The position numbers were made by a program, and so were the translations under genes. A stretch of 49,308 nt of DNA, from NCBI GenBank assembly GCA_964638005.1, contig CAZWXS010000016.1, forward strand, positions 1-49,308. The letters run 5' to 3'. The DNA is from JAAYYM01 sp964638005 (GTDB lineage Bacteria; Bacillota; Clostridia; Lachnospirales; Lachnospiraceae). The notes beneath the pieces are model-generated. The model was not told where the DNA came from and did not search any database. It saw nothing but the letters and a program-made list of their open reading frames with translations. Positions 25,160 to 34,620 of the stretch are shown piece after piece (within the stretch, counting starts at the first letter, position 1; each line of letters begins with the position of its first letter).

Positions 25160-26473
25160 ATGAAAAAGAAGTATGTGAGAATCGGAATGATTGTCTTAAC
25201 AGCCCTACTCATCTGTGGGGCGGCATATGGTGTGTGGAATCAGAATCGGACGATTACGTTGGAATTTGGAATGTTTGTCGGGAGCAACTGGGATGTCGCG
25301 AATGCCAACAGTTATGTGATCATAGACAAGGCTATAGAACAGTTTGAGGCAGAGCATCCGCGTGTGAAGATCCACTATAGCAGCGGTATTACTAAGGAAG
25401 ATTATTCTGAATGGCTGTCCCAGCAGATATTATTGGGAAAGACACCGGATGTTTTCATGATAGAGACGAGCGATTTCAATCAGTTTTCTTCCATTGGCGT
25501 TATGAAGAATCTGGATACATTGATGTTCAAGGATGCCGATTTTCAGAAAGAGGATTATTATACGACGGCATTTAATACCGGTAAGTATATGGGGAATCAG
25601 TATGCCCTGCCTTATGAGACAGTGCCGACGCTGATGTTTGTGAACAAGACGCTGTTAAATAAAAACGGATTTGCGGTTCCGGCGGATGACTGGACCTGGG
25701 ATGATTTTTATCATATCTGTCAGGCGATTACTCAGGATAAGGATGGTGACGGAACGCTGGATCAGTTCGGGGCATATAACTACAACTGGCGGAATGCTGT
25801 TATTGCCAATGGAGCGGAACTGTTTGATGCCAACGGAACAGAAGCTTATTTTAATGAGGAAGCGGTGGTTTCTGCGGTCAGATTTGCCAAGCAGATATAC
25901 GATACCAATCAGGGACATAAGGTGACGCAGGACGATTTCGACGGAGGTCATGTTGCATTTATGCCGTTGCTGTTTTCGGATTACAGGACATATAAGACTT
26001 ATCCGTATAAGATTAAGAAGTATACGACATTCAAATGGGACTGTATTACACTGCCTGCAGGTCCAGAGGGTGCGAACACCTCCGAGGTCAATACATTGCT
26101 GATGGGAATTGGGAATAAGACACGGCATGAGGAATTGGCATGGGAATTTCTGAAACTTCTGACTTATGATGAAGAGATCCAGATGGATATCTTTCAATAT
26201 TCACAGGGTGCTTCTGTGCTGACGAACGTTACCCGCTCAGAGGAGGCAGAGGCGATCATTAAGGAGGATATGGATGAGGGGGAACGAGTCATCGATAACC
26301 AACTGTTGAGCAGGGTAATTGAAAACGGAACGATCTCTCCGAAGTTCCAGAAGTATGATGATGTGATTGCATTGGCTGAAAGCGAAGTGAATCAGATTAT
26401 TGAAGATGATAAAAATATAGAAAGTTCTTTGAAAATTTTTCAAAGAACCATCGGAAAGTATCTGCGAAAATAG
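25160..26473 (+). CDS. extracellular solute-binding protein, family 1
   Basis: A 437-residue family 1 (MalE/UgpB-like) binding protein, a different fold class from the two type 1 binding proteins in this operon. The N-terminal hydrophobic segment (MIVLTALLICGAAYGVW, about 9-25) has a Cys but a poor lipobox, so it may be a membrane anchor. The domain begins ITLEFGMFVGSNWD and includes QQILLGKTPDVFMI and YALPYETVPTLMFVNK, both typical. It starts three bases after the response regulator stop. No MalF/MalG-like permeases are present, so it may share an unlinked transporter or serve as a second ligand sensor. Confidence 0.85.
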   Translation: MKKKYVRIGMIVLTALLICGAAYGVWNQNRTITLEFGMFVGSNWDVANANSYVIIDKAIEQFEAEHPRVKIHYSSGITKEDYSEWLSQQILLGKTPDVFMIETSDFNQFSSIGVMKNLDTLMFKDADFQKEDYYTTAFNTGKYMGNQYALPYETVPTLMFVNKTLLNKNGFAVPADDWTWDDFYHICQAITQDKDGDGTLDQFGAYNYNWRNAVIANGAELFDANGTEAYFNEEAVVSAVRFAKQIYDTNQGHKVTQDDFDGGHVAFMPLLFSDYRTYKTYPYKIKKYTTFKWDCITLPAGPEGANTSEVNTLLMGIGNKTRHEELAWEFLKLLTYDEEIQMDIFQYSQGASVLTNVTRSEEAEAIIKEDMDEGERVIDNQLLSRVIENGTISPKFQKYDDVIALAESEVNQIIEDDKNIESSLKIFQRTIGKYLRK

Positions 26474-26485
26474 TATGAAACAGAT

Positions 26486-26833
26486 TTATTGATGTTCCTT
26501 TTCGAAATCCTCGAGCATCTTCTTGATGCGCGGTGAAATAGATACGAATTCACATCCGTACTGATAAGTGGTTTTGTCTATGGCGGAACTTCTGATGATG
26601 CGCACATCTGTGATGATCTGTGGAAGCTGCTTCGACAATTCGATGTTGGCAATGAAAAAGTAGCCGGTCGGGAGGATGCATTCTGAGATAAAGCCAATCC
26701 CTTCAGCCGAGATATTGGTTACTTCAATGGGGGAATCAAGGTCCATGATTGTATTCGTATCTTCCTTATACAGGTCGGATATGGAAAGCTTAATTCCGAT
26801 GCCAAGTCGTTTGTTCGCGCGTTTTTCGTCCAT
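26486..26833 (-). CDS. PilZ-domain protein, probable c-di-GMP receptor
   Basis: A stand-alone PilZ domain of 115 residues. The c-di-GMP signature is intact: RANKR (RxxxR) near residue 4, and NISAEGIGF ((D/N)xSxxG) near residue 39. Such proteins bind cyclic di-GMP and change motility, secretion or polysaccharide functions through partner proteins. It converges on the solute-binding protein gene with 12 bases between stops. The diguanylate cyclase at 36910 is in the same window, giving a possible source of the ligand, although they are not in an operon. The ATG has an AGGAACAC-type site. Confidence 0.88.
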   Translation of the reverse strand: MDEKRANKRLGIGIKLSISDLYKEDTNTIMDLDSPIEVTNISAEGIGFISECILPTGYFFIANIELSKQLPQIITDVRIIRSSAIDKTTYQYGCEFVSISPRIKKMLEDFEKEHQ

Positions 26834-26973
26834 TTGAAGTGTTCCTTTCTTAGTACTAATTACCTATTCAGTAAAACATTTGCATACTCTATTATATTCA
26901 TTCCTGTCCGAAAATACAACCACTATGTATTGTAAATAAACTGGGAAAAAGCACAAAACAGCGGATTTCGATA

Positions 26974-27002
26974 TTGCGAAACATGCTTCTTTGGTATATA
27001 AT
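26974..27002 (+). promoter_or_regulatory. promoter of purC-purB
   Basis: TTGCGA (26974-26979) and a perfect TATAAT (26997-27002) are separated by 17 bases. The leader to the purC start is about 55 bases, and I see no riboswitch fold in it. Confidence 0.75.
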
Positions 27003-27062
27003 CAAGTCGTTGTTATCGGCTATACCTAAAATACCTATAAACTGCAAGAAGGAGTCAAGAAG

Positions 27063-27767
27063 ATGAAAAAATTAGATTTACTGTATGAGGGAAAAGCAAA
27101 GAAGGTTTATACGACAGAAGATCCGGATGTGCTGATCGTGGATTATAAGGATGATGCGACTGCATTTAACGGAGAGAAAAAGGGTACCATCGTTGGCAAG
27201 GGTGTCATTAACAACCGCATGACCAATCATGTATTTAAACTGCTTGAAAAGGAAGGCGTACCGACACATTTGATCGAGGAACTCAGCGACAGAGAGACTG
27301 CTGTTAAAAAGGTGGAGATCGTTCCGCTTGAGGTGATCATCAGAAATGTGGCAGCAGGCAGCTTTTCTAAGAGACTGGGTGTAGAAGAGGGAACTCCGTT
27401 TAAGCAGCCGACAATAGAATTCAGTTATAAGAATGATGCGCTGGGCGATCCGTTAATCAACAGCTATTTCGCACTTGCGCTTGACCTTGCAACTCAGGAA
27501 GAGATCGATACCATTAAAAAATATGCTTTTAAGGTAAATGATGTGTTAAAGGCATACTTCTTGCAGGCTGATATAGAATTGATCGATTTCAAGATTGAGT
27601 TCGGCAGATATAAGGGACAGATTATCTTGGCAGATGAGACATCACCGGATACTTGCAGACTGTGGGATGTACATACACATGAGAAATTGGATAAGGACAG
27701 ATTCAGACGTGATATGGGAAATGTAGAAGAGGCTTATCAGGAAGTGTTTAAGAGACTGGGATTATGA
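27063..27767 (+). CDS. purC: SAICAR synthase
   Basis: Phosphoribosylaminoimidazole-succinocarboxamide synthase of 234 residues, which ligates aspartate to CAIR in purine synthesis, using ATP. The signature start KLDLLYEGKAKKVYTT, the SFSKRLGVEEGT loop near residue 96 and the DETSPDTCRLWD motif near residue 191 are all present. Length is standard for the bacterial form. The ATG follows AAGGAGTCAAGAAG. purB, the next-but-one activity in the pathway, starts 47 bases downstream, so this is a two-gene purine operon with a strong promoter of its own. Confidence 0.96.
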   Translation: MKKLDLLYEGKAKKVYTTEDPDVLIVDYKDDATAFNGEKKGTIVGKGVINNRMTNHVFKLLEKEGVPTHLIEELSDRETAVKKVEIVPLEVIIRNVAAGSFSKRLGVEEGTPFKQPTIEFSYKNDALGDPLINSYFALALDLATQEEIDTIKKYAFKVNDVLKAYFLQADIELIDFKIEFGRYKGQIILADETSPDTCRLWDVHTHEKLDKDRFRRDMGNVEEAYQEVFKRLGL

Positions 27768-27814
27768 TCGTGTGAGTGAAGACGGCGGATGTATATAAGA
27801 TGGAGGATAGGTTT

Positions 27815-29245
27815 ATGACGGATAGATATCAGAGTCCCTTGTCGGAGAGGTATGCGAGTAAGGAGATGCAGTTTATTTTCTCGCCGGATATGAAGTTTCG
27901 GACTTGGAGGAAGCTTTGGATTGCGCTTGCGGAGACAGAGAAGGAACTGGGACTGAATATTACGCAGGAGCAGATTGATGAACTGAAGGAGCATGCGGAG
28001 GATATCAATTATGATGTGGCACGGGCGCGGGAGAAGGAAGTGCGTCATGATGTCATGAGTCATGTGTATGCGTACGGTGTGCAGTGTCCGAAGGCAAAGG
28101 GAATCATTCATCTGGGAGCGACTTCCTGCTATGTCGGAGATAATACGGACATTATCGTGATGACGGAAGCTCTGAAATTAGTCAAGAAGAAACTGGTAAA
28201 TGTGATTGCGGAACTGGCTGATTTTGCAGAGAAATACAAAGGACAGCCGACGCTTGGATTTACGCATTTTCAACCGGCGCAGCCGACGACGGTCGGTAAG
28301 AGAGCAACGCTTTGGATACAGGAATTCCTGTTGGATCTGGAGGAACTGGATTTTGTGCTGGGTTCGATGAAACTGCTGGGTTCTAAGGGAACAACGGGAA
28401 CACAGGCTAGTTTTTTGGAACTCTTTGACGGAGATATGAGCAAGATCGAGCAGATTGATCCGATGATTGCAAAAAAGATGGGCTTCAAGGAATGTTATCC
28501 TGTTTCCGGTCAGACTTATTCCCGTAAGGTGGATACCAGAGTGGCAAATGTATTGGCTGGAATCGCAGCGAGTGCACATAAGTTTTCAAATGATATCCGT
28601 CTGTTACAGCACCTGAAGGAAGTGGAAGAGCCGTTCGAAAAGAGCCAGATCGGATCTTCAGCAATGGCATATAAGAGAAATCCGATGAGAAGTGAGAGAA
28701 TTGCATCTCTGTCAAGATACGTGATGATTGATGCACTCAATCCGGCAATCACATCGGCTACACAGTGGTTTGAGAGAACATTGGATGACTCTGCAAATAA
28801 GAGACTCAGCATTCCGGAAGGATTCCTTGCAATTGACGGTGTATTGGATCTGTGTCTGAATGTTGTAGATGGTTTGGTGGTTTATGATAAGGTCATCGAA
28901 AAACGTCTGCGCAGTGAACTGCCATTCATGGCGACTGAGAATATCATGATGGATGCTGTCAAGGCAGGCGGAGACAGACAGGAACTGCATGAGCGTATCA
29001 GAGAGTTATCAATGGAAGCAGGCAGGAATGTCAAGGTCAATGGATTGGAGAATAATCTCCTTGAACTGATTGCAGCGGATGATGCTTTCAATATGACATT
29101 AGAAGATCTGCAGAAGACCATGGATCCTGCGAAGTATGTAGGATGTGCCAAGGAGCAGGTTGAGACCTTCTTAGGCAAAGTGGTTCGTCCGATATTGGAT
29201 GAGAATCAAGATTTGTTGGGCGTCAAGGCTGAAATCAACGTATAG
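27815..29245 (+). CDS. purB: adenylosuccinate lyase
   Basis: Fumarase/aspartase-superfamily lyase of 476 residues acting twice in purine synthesis: it releases fumarate from SAICAR and from adenylosuccinate. The start TDRYQSPLSERYASKEM is typical. The catalytic His regions HLGATSCYVGDN (about 95) and GFTHFQPAQPTTVGKR (about 148) and the signature loop GSSAMAYKRNPMRSER (about 283-298) are intact. The ATG at 27815 has GGAGG nine bases upstream and gives the family length; earlier in-frame ATGs at 27776 and 27800 are less likely. A strong terminator follows. Confidence 0.95.
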   Translation: MTDRYQSPLSERYASKEMQFIFSPDMKFRTWRKLWIALAETEKELGLNITQEQIDELKEHAEDINYDVARAREKEVRHDVMSHVYAYGVQCPKAKGIIHLGATSCYVGDNTDIIVMTEALKLVKKKLVNVIAELADFAEKYKGQPTLGFTHFQPAQPTTVGKRATLWIQEFLLDLEELDFVLGSMKLLGSKGTTGTQASFLELFDGDMSKIEQIDPMIAKKMGFKECYPVSGQTYSRKVDTRVANVLAGIAASAHKFSNDIRLLQHLKEVEEPFEKSQIGSSAMAYKRNPMRSERIASLSRYVMIDALNPAITSATQWFERTLDDSANKRLSIPEGFLAIDGVLDLCLNVVDGLVVYDKVIEKRLRSELPFMATENIMMDAVKAGGDRQELHERIRELSMEAGRNVKVNGLENNLLELIAADDAFNMTLEDLQKTMDPAKYVGCAKEQVETFLGKVVRPILDENQDLLGVKAEINV

Positions 29246-29290
29246 GATAAATAGGATAGTTAAAGTATATTATAGAAGAATAGATTTGAA

Positions 29291-29326
29291 AAAGAGCAGA
29301 TAACCTGAAAATCTGCTCTTTTTTTT
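29291..29326 (+). terminator. bidirectional terminator between purB and the 29333 gene
   Basis: AAAGAGCAGAT (29291-29301) pairs with ATCTGCTCTTT (29311-29321) around a nine-base loop and is followed by a run of Ts. On the other strand the stem is followed by TTTTTC, so it can serve both converging genes. Confidence 0.88.
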
Positions 29327-29332
29327 ATTTTA

Positions 29333-29938
29333 TTATTTACAACATGTCGGACATGGTGTCTTGCCGGCATAGAGTGCATCCTGCATGGTGACCTCTCTGG
29401 GATTGATCAAGCCGGAACAGGAGGAGTTTTTGTGATAGTATTCATTGTCATCCGTAATCCACATCTTATCATTGAGATTGCCGGTGACTGAGGCTTCGGC
29501 GCCGCCTTCTGCCGAGACGGTGTCTTCCACATCAATATTTTCTGTGGGAAGTTCTTCAGGCAGGACTTCGGCAGTGGTGCTGGCCGGTGTGCTGGAGATG
29601 GAATGATCGATGAGTTCGACATTGACGCTTGTAGGCATGGAGGAACTGCTGGAAGCAGCTTTTGCAGCTTCTTCCTCGGCTTTGGCCTTTTCCTTTTCTG
29701 CAGCTGCAGCCTCTTCTTCTGCAATCCGGGCTGCTTCTTCGGCTTCCTCATGTTCTTCGATGGCAGCAGCCTTGTTTGCAAGCCAGTCAAAATCCATGTC
29801 GGTTGTTTGTGCCAATACGATGCAGGCTGTCAATGCGACAGTGGGGACAAGAATCAGTCCCGCGAGGATCAAAGCGATTTTTTCACCGATGTTTGATTTT
29901 TTGGATGTATTCGTTTTTTTCTGTTTTTTCTTAGCCAT
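29333..29938 (-). CDS. membrane-anchored coiled-coil protein with Ada-like Cys tail
   Basis: A 201-residue protein. A Lys-rich N-terminus precedes one transmembrane helix (IALILAGLILVPTVALTACIVL, split as IALILAGLILVP and TVALTACIVL, about 19-40). Then comes a Glu/Ala-rich helix (about 58-92), a Ser/Thr-rich linker and a C-terminal motif YYHKNSSCSGL...TMQDALYAGKTPCPTCC (about 167-200). The spacing of the tail, a Cys/His pair then an ALxxGxxPCxxC end, resembles the metal-binding fold of Ada that caps some secreted nucleases and peptidases. I infer a zinc-binding extracellular cap. The function is unknown, and no enzyme domain is present. Confidence 0.7.
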   Translation of the reverse strand: MAKKKQKKTNTSKKSNIGEKIALILAGLILVPTVALTACIVLAQTTDMDFDWLANKAAAIEEHEEAEEAARIAEEEAAAAEKEKAKAEEEAAKAASSSSSMPTSVNVELIDHSISSTPASTTAEVLPEELPTENIDVEDTVSAEGGAEASVTGNLNDKMWITDDNEYYHKNSSCSGLINPREVTMQDALYAGKTPCPTCCK

Positions 29939-30049
29939 TTAGGAAGTCCTTCTGTATTTTATTGAATCATTTGTATTTTTGTATTCACTTCTCTATATTA
30001 GACCATTTGAAGTCATTCTTCAAGATACAAGTGTCAAAAGTCAAAAGCA

Positions 30050-30078
30050 TTGAATTGCTTTTCGAAAAATGTTATAAT
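30050..30078 (+). promoter_or_regulatory. promoter of the chemoreceptor gene
   Basis: TTGAAT (30050-30055) and a perfect TATAAT (30073-30078) lie 17 bases apart, about 40 bases upstream of the start. It looks like a housekeeping promoter; no sigma-28 motility promoter was seen. Confidence 0.7.
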
Positions 30079-30118
30079 CAAACTAGGTGTTTCCGAAATC
30101 GTTTGAGGAGGTATTTGC

Positions 30119-32227
30119 ATGCCAAAGAAAACTAAGGTTAATACACAAAAGACAGCAAAAACTAAAGCTACGGGAAATAGGCGGGGGATTAAGATTTTTT
30201 ATAAACTCTTGCTTTCATTTGCCGTTCCCATCGTACTTATGATCTTTCTGGGGGTTCTGTCTTATTCAAAAGCCGCAGAAAGTACCATGGATAAGTACGA
30301 ACAGTCTGCCGGATCGACGATGTCCTCTATGGCACAGTATTGTGCATTGTTATGCAACACCGCCGAGACAAAGTGTGCGGAACTGCTGATTGATACGAAG
30401 ATTACGGATTACTATGGACTGTATGCGACCAGCACGGATGCGACCGCTGAGAACAAGGCATATGAGACTGCCAGAATGGCAACCTTGAATCTGGCTACGA
30501 TTACAAAATATTTCAGCGATGTACATATGTTTGCGAAGAATGGACGTCCGACCTCATCAGCAACTGCTGATTCGTCTAAGAGGATTGCCTTTGAGGAAAC
30601 GGCTTATGATAATTTTCAATTGGAGGAGGGCGCTCCGTTTGCGAGCGACAGTACAGTCAAAGGTATCTGGGTAGGTCATCATCCGTATATTGATGCGCAG
30701 ACCGACAGCAGCGAAGATAAATATGCCATCAGCTTTATGAAGAAGTTTACGACCGGTAAGGGATTTATCGCGGTGGATGTCAATGTTGATACGATCAAGG
30801 ACATTTTGGCACAGGCAGAAGCAGGAGAAGGAAGTTTGGTAGGTCTTGTGACTCCTGACGGCAGAGAAATCATTCTGCAGGGAGAGGAAATCATCAGTGA
30901 ACCGATCTTTGAGGCACAATCTTTCTATAACGATTCTGTGGCGGCCGGGGAGTCTTACGGAGATTATGTGAAATATAACGGAGAGAATTATCTGTATCTG
31001 TATGAGCCGGTCGGAGAGACGGGAATGTCATTATGTGGTTTGATACCGGAGAGTAATATTGTCGGCGAGGTATCAAGTCTCAGAAATACAACGATTATTT
31101 TCGTGTTAATTGCATCAATCATAGCGATTGTCATAGGTTTCTTATTGTCCCGCAGTATCAGCACAGTGGTAAATCATGTGTCAAAGTCCATGAAGTCTGC
31201 GGCAGAGGGCAATTTGACCGTTGATGTGGCAACGAAACGTAAGGACGAATTCGGACAGCTGACAGGCAGTATCGAATCTATGCTTGTAAATATGAGAGGA
31301 ACGCTTGAAGAGGTACAGCAGTTCGGAGGCAGCGTGGGTGCTTCGGCAGAAGAGGTTGCAAATACGAGCGGTAAGATATCTCTTGCCATGCAGGAAGTCA
31401 ACAAAGCGATATCCGATATGGAAGGCAACGTCATTGCGCAGGCAAATGATGCGGAGGGCGGTTACAGCAAAATGGTGGCCTTCTCGGATAAGATCAATCA
31501 TATCCATGACATTACGAATGCGATGCAGGAGATGGCAGGTGAGACCATCAATAGCATCGGTAAGGGAGCAGGCCGCGTGACAGAACTGGATCATAAGGCA
31601 TCTACTACGGCGGCAATCACACGCGAACTTCTAGACAACATTGCGGATGTCAATGCACAGAGTGAAAATATCGGTGGTATCATCAATACCATCAATGACA
31701 TTGCTGAGGAAACCAACCTGTTATCTCTGAATGCGAGCATCGAGGCAGCAAGAGCCGGAGAAAGCGGGCGTGGCTTTGCGGTTGTGGCAGAGGCAATCGG
31801 CAAATTGGCTGAACAGTCTATGGTATCCGGTAATCAAATCGGTAAGATCATTGAAAATATTCAGGAGACGAATGCAAGAACAACGGCATCCGCATCACAG
31901 GCAGAGGAGAATATCAGGGAACAGACGGCGGCAATCGCGGAGACGGTAGAGGTCTTCAGCGAAATCAATCGTGATGTGCAGGAACTGGTCGAGAAACTGG
32001 AGACGATCATTGATGATATGGGTATGCTGCAAGAGGATAAGGATGAGGTACTGCAGTCCATCCAAGCGGTTATGAATATTTCAGAGAATTCGGTTGCGTC
32101 GACTGAGGAAGTGACAGCCACGATCAATGAGCAGGTTGATTTCATATCCAAACTTGCAGAGGATGCGATGAGGCTGAAGAACGAGGCAGAGCAGTTGGAG
32201 AGCAAGATACAGCATTTCAATATATAA
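30119..32227 (+). CDS. methyl-accepting chemotaxis protein
   Basis: A transmembrane chemoreceptor of 702 residues. A Lys-rich N-terminus leads to TM1 (about 29-51). The extracellular sensor domain (about 52-320) is Cache-like in length. TM2 (TIIFVLIASIIAIVIGFLL, about 322-341) is followed by a HAMP domain (about 342-400). The long cytoplasmic coiled coil contains the highly conserved hairpin tip EETNLLSLNASIEAARAGES (about 529-548) for CheA and CheW contact. The ligand is unknown. The gene stands alone with its own promoter, and a LysR regulator gene follows 36 bases later. The ATG is behind a GAGGAGG site. Confidence 0.93.
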   Translation: MPKKTKVNTQKTAKTKATGNRRGIKIFYKLLLSFAVPIVLMIFLGVLSYSKAAESTMDKYEQSAGSTMSSMAQYCALLCNTAETKCAELLIDTKITDYYGLYATSTDATAENKAYETARMATLNLATITKYFSDVHMFAKNGRPTSSATADSSKRIAFEETAYDNFQLEEGAPFASDSTVKGIWVGHHPYIDAQTDSSEDKYAISFMKKFTTGKGFIAVDVNVDTIKDILAQAEAGEGSLVGLVTPDGREIILQGEEIISEPIFEAQSFYNDSVAAGESYGDYVKYNGENYLYLYEPVGETGMSLCGLIPESNIVGEVSSLRNTTIIFVLIASIIAIVIGFLLSRSISTVVNHVSKSMKSAAEGNLTVDVATKRKDEFGQLTGSIESMLVNMRGTLEEVQQFGGSVGASAEEVANTSGKISLAMQEVNKAISDMEGNVIAQANDAEGGYSKMVAFSDKINHIHDITNAMQEMAGETINSIGKGAGRVTELDHKASTTAAITRELLDNIADVNAQSENIGGIINTINDIAEETNLLSLNASIEAARAGESGRGFAVVAEAIGKLAEQSMVSGNQIGKIIENIQETNARTTASASQAEENIREQTAAIAETVEVFSEINRDVQELVEKLETIIDDMGMLQEDKDEVLQSIQAVMNISENSVASTEEVTATINEQVDFISKLAEDAMRLKNEAEQLESKIQHFNI

Positions 32228-32263
32228 TGATTATACAGATGTATCATAGAAGCAGAGGCGTAT

Positions 32264-33145
32264 ATGAGAGAGAATCTGGAACAATACAAGGTATTTTATT
32301 ATGTGGTAAAGTGTGGCGGTATCACAGCGGCAGCAGAGGCTTTATCGATCTCGCAGCCTGCGGTGAGCCAGGCCATCAAGCAATTGGAGAACAGTGTCCG
32401 TGTGACACTGTTTCTTCGTACTTCCAAGGGCGTCAGGCTGACAAGTGAGGGCCAGATGCTCTATTCCTATGTGGAAAAGGGATATGAGACAATCTTACGC
32501 GGTGAGATGAAGCTGCGGGAGATGTTGGATCTGGATGCCGGAGAGATACGGATCGGTGCCAGCGATATGACATTAAAGTATTATCTGCTTCCGTATTTGG
32601 AGCGATTCCATGAGAAGTATCCGAAGATTAAGGTTACGGTATACAATTCGCCGACTCCGGAAACCCTACAGTCTATGCAGGACAATCGGATCGATTTTGG
32701 ACTGATTAGTTCGCCGTTGCCGAGCAGGCAGAATTTTGCGGTCAGGTCTGTGCGACGTATACAGGATGTATTTGTGGCAGGCAGCAGGTTTCATCATTTA
32801 CAGGGAAGAAAACTGAAGTTTATCGAACTGGAGGAATTGCCGATCATTTGTCTGGAAAAGTGTACGAGTACCAGAACCTATGTGGATCATTATCTGTATG
32901 AAAAGGGCGTTGTATTGCATCCGGAATTTGAGCTTGCAACCAGTGACATGATTGTTCAGTTTGCACTCCGGAATCTCGGAATCGGCTGCGTGGTCAAGGA
33001 TTTTGCCGAGGAGGCGATTGCCGAGGAAGCTTTGTTTGAACTGCAGTTTGAACAACAGATTCCGAAGCGGGATTTCTATGTGGCATATAGCGAGAAGAAT
33101 CATTTATCACTTGCGGCACAGCGATTGCTGGATCTGCTTGTATAG
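32264..33145 (+). CDS. LysR-family transcriptional regulator
   Basis: A 293-residue regulator. The N-terminal winged helix-turn-helix (about 5-64) reads FYYVVKCGGITAAAEALSIS then QPAVSQAIKQLE, typical for LysR. The co-inducer domain begins at GEIRIGASDMTLKYYLLPYL (about 91). The effector is unknown; possible target genes are the neighbouring chemoreceptor or purA, but no clear T-N11-A box was identified. The ATG has a weak GAGGCG site. LysR regulators usually control a divergent gene, and here the upstream gene is co-directional, so a distant target is also possible. Confidence 0.9.
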   Translation: MRENLEQYKVFYYVVKCGGITAAAEALSISQPAVSQAIKQLENSVRVTLFLRTSKGVRLTSEGQMLYSYVEKGYETILRGEMKLREMLDLDAGEIRIGASDMTLKYYLLPYLERFHEKYPKIKVTVYNSPTPETLQSMQDNRIDFGLISSPLPSRQNFAVRSVRRIQDVFVAGSRFHHLQGRKLKFIELEELPIICLEKCTSTRTYVDHYLYEKGVVLHPEFELATSDMIVQFALRNLGIGCVVKDFAEEAIAEEALFELQFEQQIPKRDFYVAYSEKNHLSLAAQRLLDLLV

Positions 33146-33226
33146 GGTGGCAGATGTTACGAAACTTCTCTATGCAGAGTTATATTGACATAATTAGAAA
33201 TTATATAGTATATAACAAATATCAAT

Positions 33227-33300
33227 TTTACTTATGATAAAAAGAGTGCTATACTCTGAAAGTGGCAATCAGGAAATGGAGGAGATTTACACCTCCATTT
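33227..33300 (+). promoter_or_regulatory. purA promoter and leader hairpin
   Basis: TTTACT (33227-33232) and TATACT (33250-33255) are 17 bases apart. An additional TTGACA at 33185-33190 lacks a well-placed -10. In the leader, AAATGGAGG (33274-33282) pairs with CCTCCATTT (33292-33300) around nine bases, just before the GAGGAGG ribosome site. Its left arm carries a decoy GGAGG. Confidence 0.5.
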
Positions 33301-33322
33301 TGAATTCAGAGGAGGAATTATC

Positions 33323-34600
33323 ATGGTAAAAGCAATCGTAGGAGCCAATTGGGGCGACGAAGGAAAAGGTAAGATCACGGATATGATGGCGGCGGACGCA
33401 GATATCATCGTTCGTTTTCAGGGTGGTGCAAACGCTGGTCATACAATCGTAAATAAATATGGCAAGTTTGCGCTTCATACCTTGCCGTCGGGTGTATTTT
33501 ATGATCATACGACGAGCATCATCGGCAACGGAGTGGCGCTGAATGTGCCGGTTCTTTTTAAGGAAATTCAAGATATCACATCTAAGGGAGTTCCGATGCC
33601 GAAGTTGTTGATCTCAGACAGAGCACAGATGGTTATGCCGTATCACATCGACTTTGATACTTATGAGGAGGCACGTCTTGCAGGTAAGTCCTTTGGTTCG
33701 ACAAAGTCTGGTATTGCGCCGTTCTATTCTGATAAATATGCAAAAATCGGTTTTCAGGTCAGCGAACTCTTTGGTGAGGAGTCAGCCTTAAAAGAGAAAA
33801 TCACTCGTGTGTGCGAAATTAAGAATGTTATGTTAACCAATCTGTATCATCAGGATCCGATTGATGAGGGTGCTTTGTTTGATACACTGATGGAATATAA
33901 GAAAATGGTAGAGCCGTATGTATGTGATACATCCCTCTATCTGTGGAATGCATTAAAGGAAGGCAAAGAAGTACTGCTTGAGGGTCAGCTTGGCTCACTG
34001 AAGGATCCGGATCATGGAATCTATCCTATGGTGACATCTTCTTCAACACTTGCTGCATATGGTGCAATCGGCGCAGGCGTGCCGCCCTACGAAATCAAGA
34101 AGATCATTACCGTATGCAAGGCTTATTCCTCGGCAGTCGGTGCAGGTGCGTTTGTATCGGAGATATTTGGAGATGAAGCTGATGAACTCAGACGCAGAGG
34201 CGGTGACGGCGGAGAGTATGGTGCTACGACAGGACGTCCGAGACGTATGGGCTGGTTTGATATCGTGGCTTCGAAGTACGGCTGCAGGATGCAGGGCACG
34301 ACAGATGTTGCATTTACCGTATTGGATGTGCTCGGATATCTGGATGAGATTCCTGTATGTACAGGATATGAAATAGACGGCGAGGTTACAACGGACTTCC
34401 CGACGACGACACAGTTAGAGAAGGCAAAGCCGGTACTGGAAGTATTGCCGGGTTGGAAGACAGACATCCGTGGCATCAGAAAGTATGAAGACCTGCCTGA
34501 AAACTGCCGAAAATATATTGAATTCATCGAAGAAAGAATCGGCTTCCCGATCACAATGGTCTCCAACGGCCCGGGCAGAGACGACATCATACGTCGATAA
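33323..34600 (+). CDS. purA: adenylosuccinate synthetase
   Basis: A 425-residue GTP-dependent ligase that joins IMP and aspartate to adenylosuccinate, the first step from IMP to AMP. The GTP/IMP-binding start GANWGDEGKGK (about 7-17), GGANAGHTI (about 35), the GSTKSGIAPFYSDK loop (about 129) and the GRPRRMGWFD signature (about 303) are intact. It complements purC-purB upstream, although LysR and chemoreceptor genes intervene. The ATG has an AGAGGAGG site. Confidence 0.96.
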   Translation: MVKAIVGANWGDEGKGKITDMMAADADIIVRFQGGANAGHTIVNKYGKFALHTLPSGVFYDHTTSIIGNGVALNVPVLFKEIQDITSKGVPMPKLLISDRAQMVMPYHIDFDTYEEARLAGKSFGSTKSGIAPFYSDKYAKIGFQVSELFGEESALKEKITRVCEIKNVMLTNLYHQDPIDEGALFDTLMEYKKMVEPYVCDTSLYLWNALKEGKEVLLEGQLGSLKDPDHGIYPMVTSSSTLAAYGAIGAGVPPYEIKKIITVCKAYSSAVGAGAFVSEIFGDEADELRRRGGDGGEYGATTGRPRRMGWFDIVASKYGCRMQGTTDVAFTVLDVLGYLDEIPVCTGYEIDGEVTTDFPTTTQLEKAKPVLEVLPGWKTDIRGIRKYEDLPENCRKYIEFIEERIGFPITMVSNGPGRDDIIRR

Positions 34601-34620
34601 GCAGAGAAAAGGAGATTTTT

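Noticed and set aside
26834..27062. Purine or PRPP riboswitch upstream of purC
   Set aside because: The leader after the promoter is only about 55 bases and shows no paired core typical of these riboswitches.
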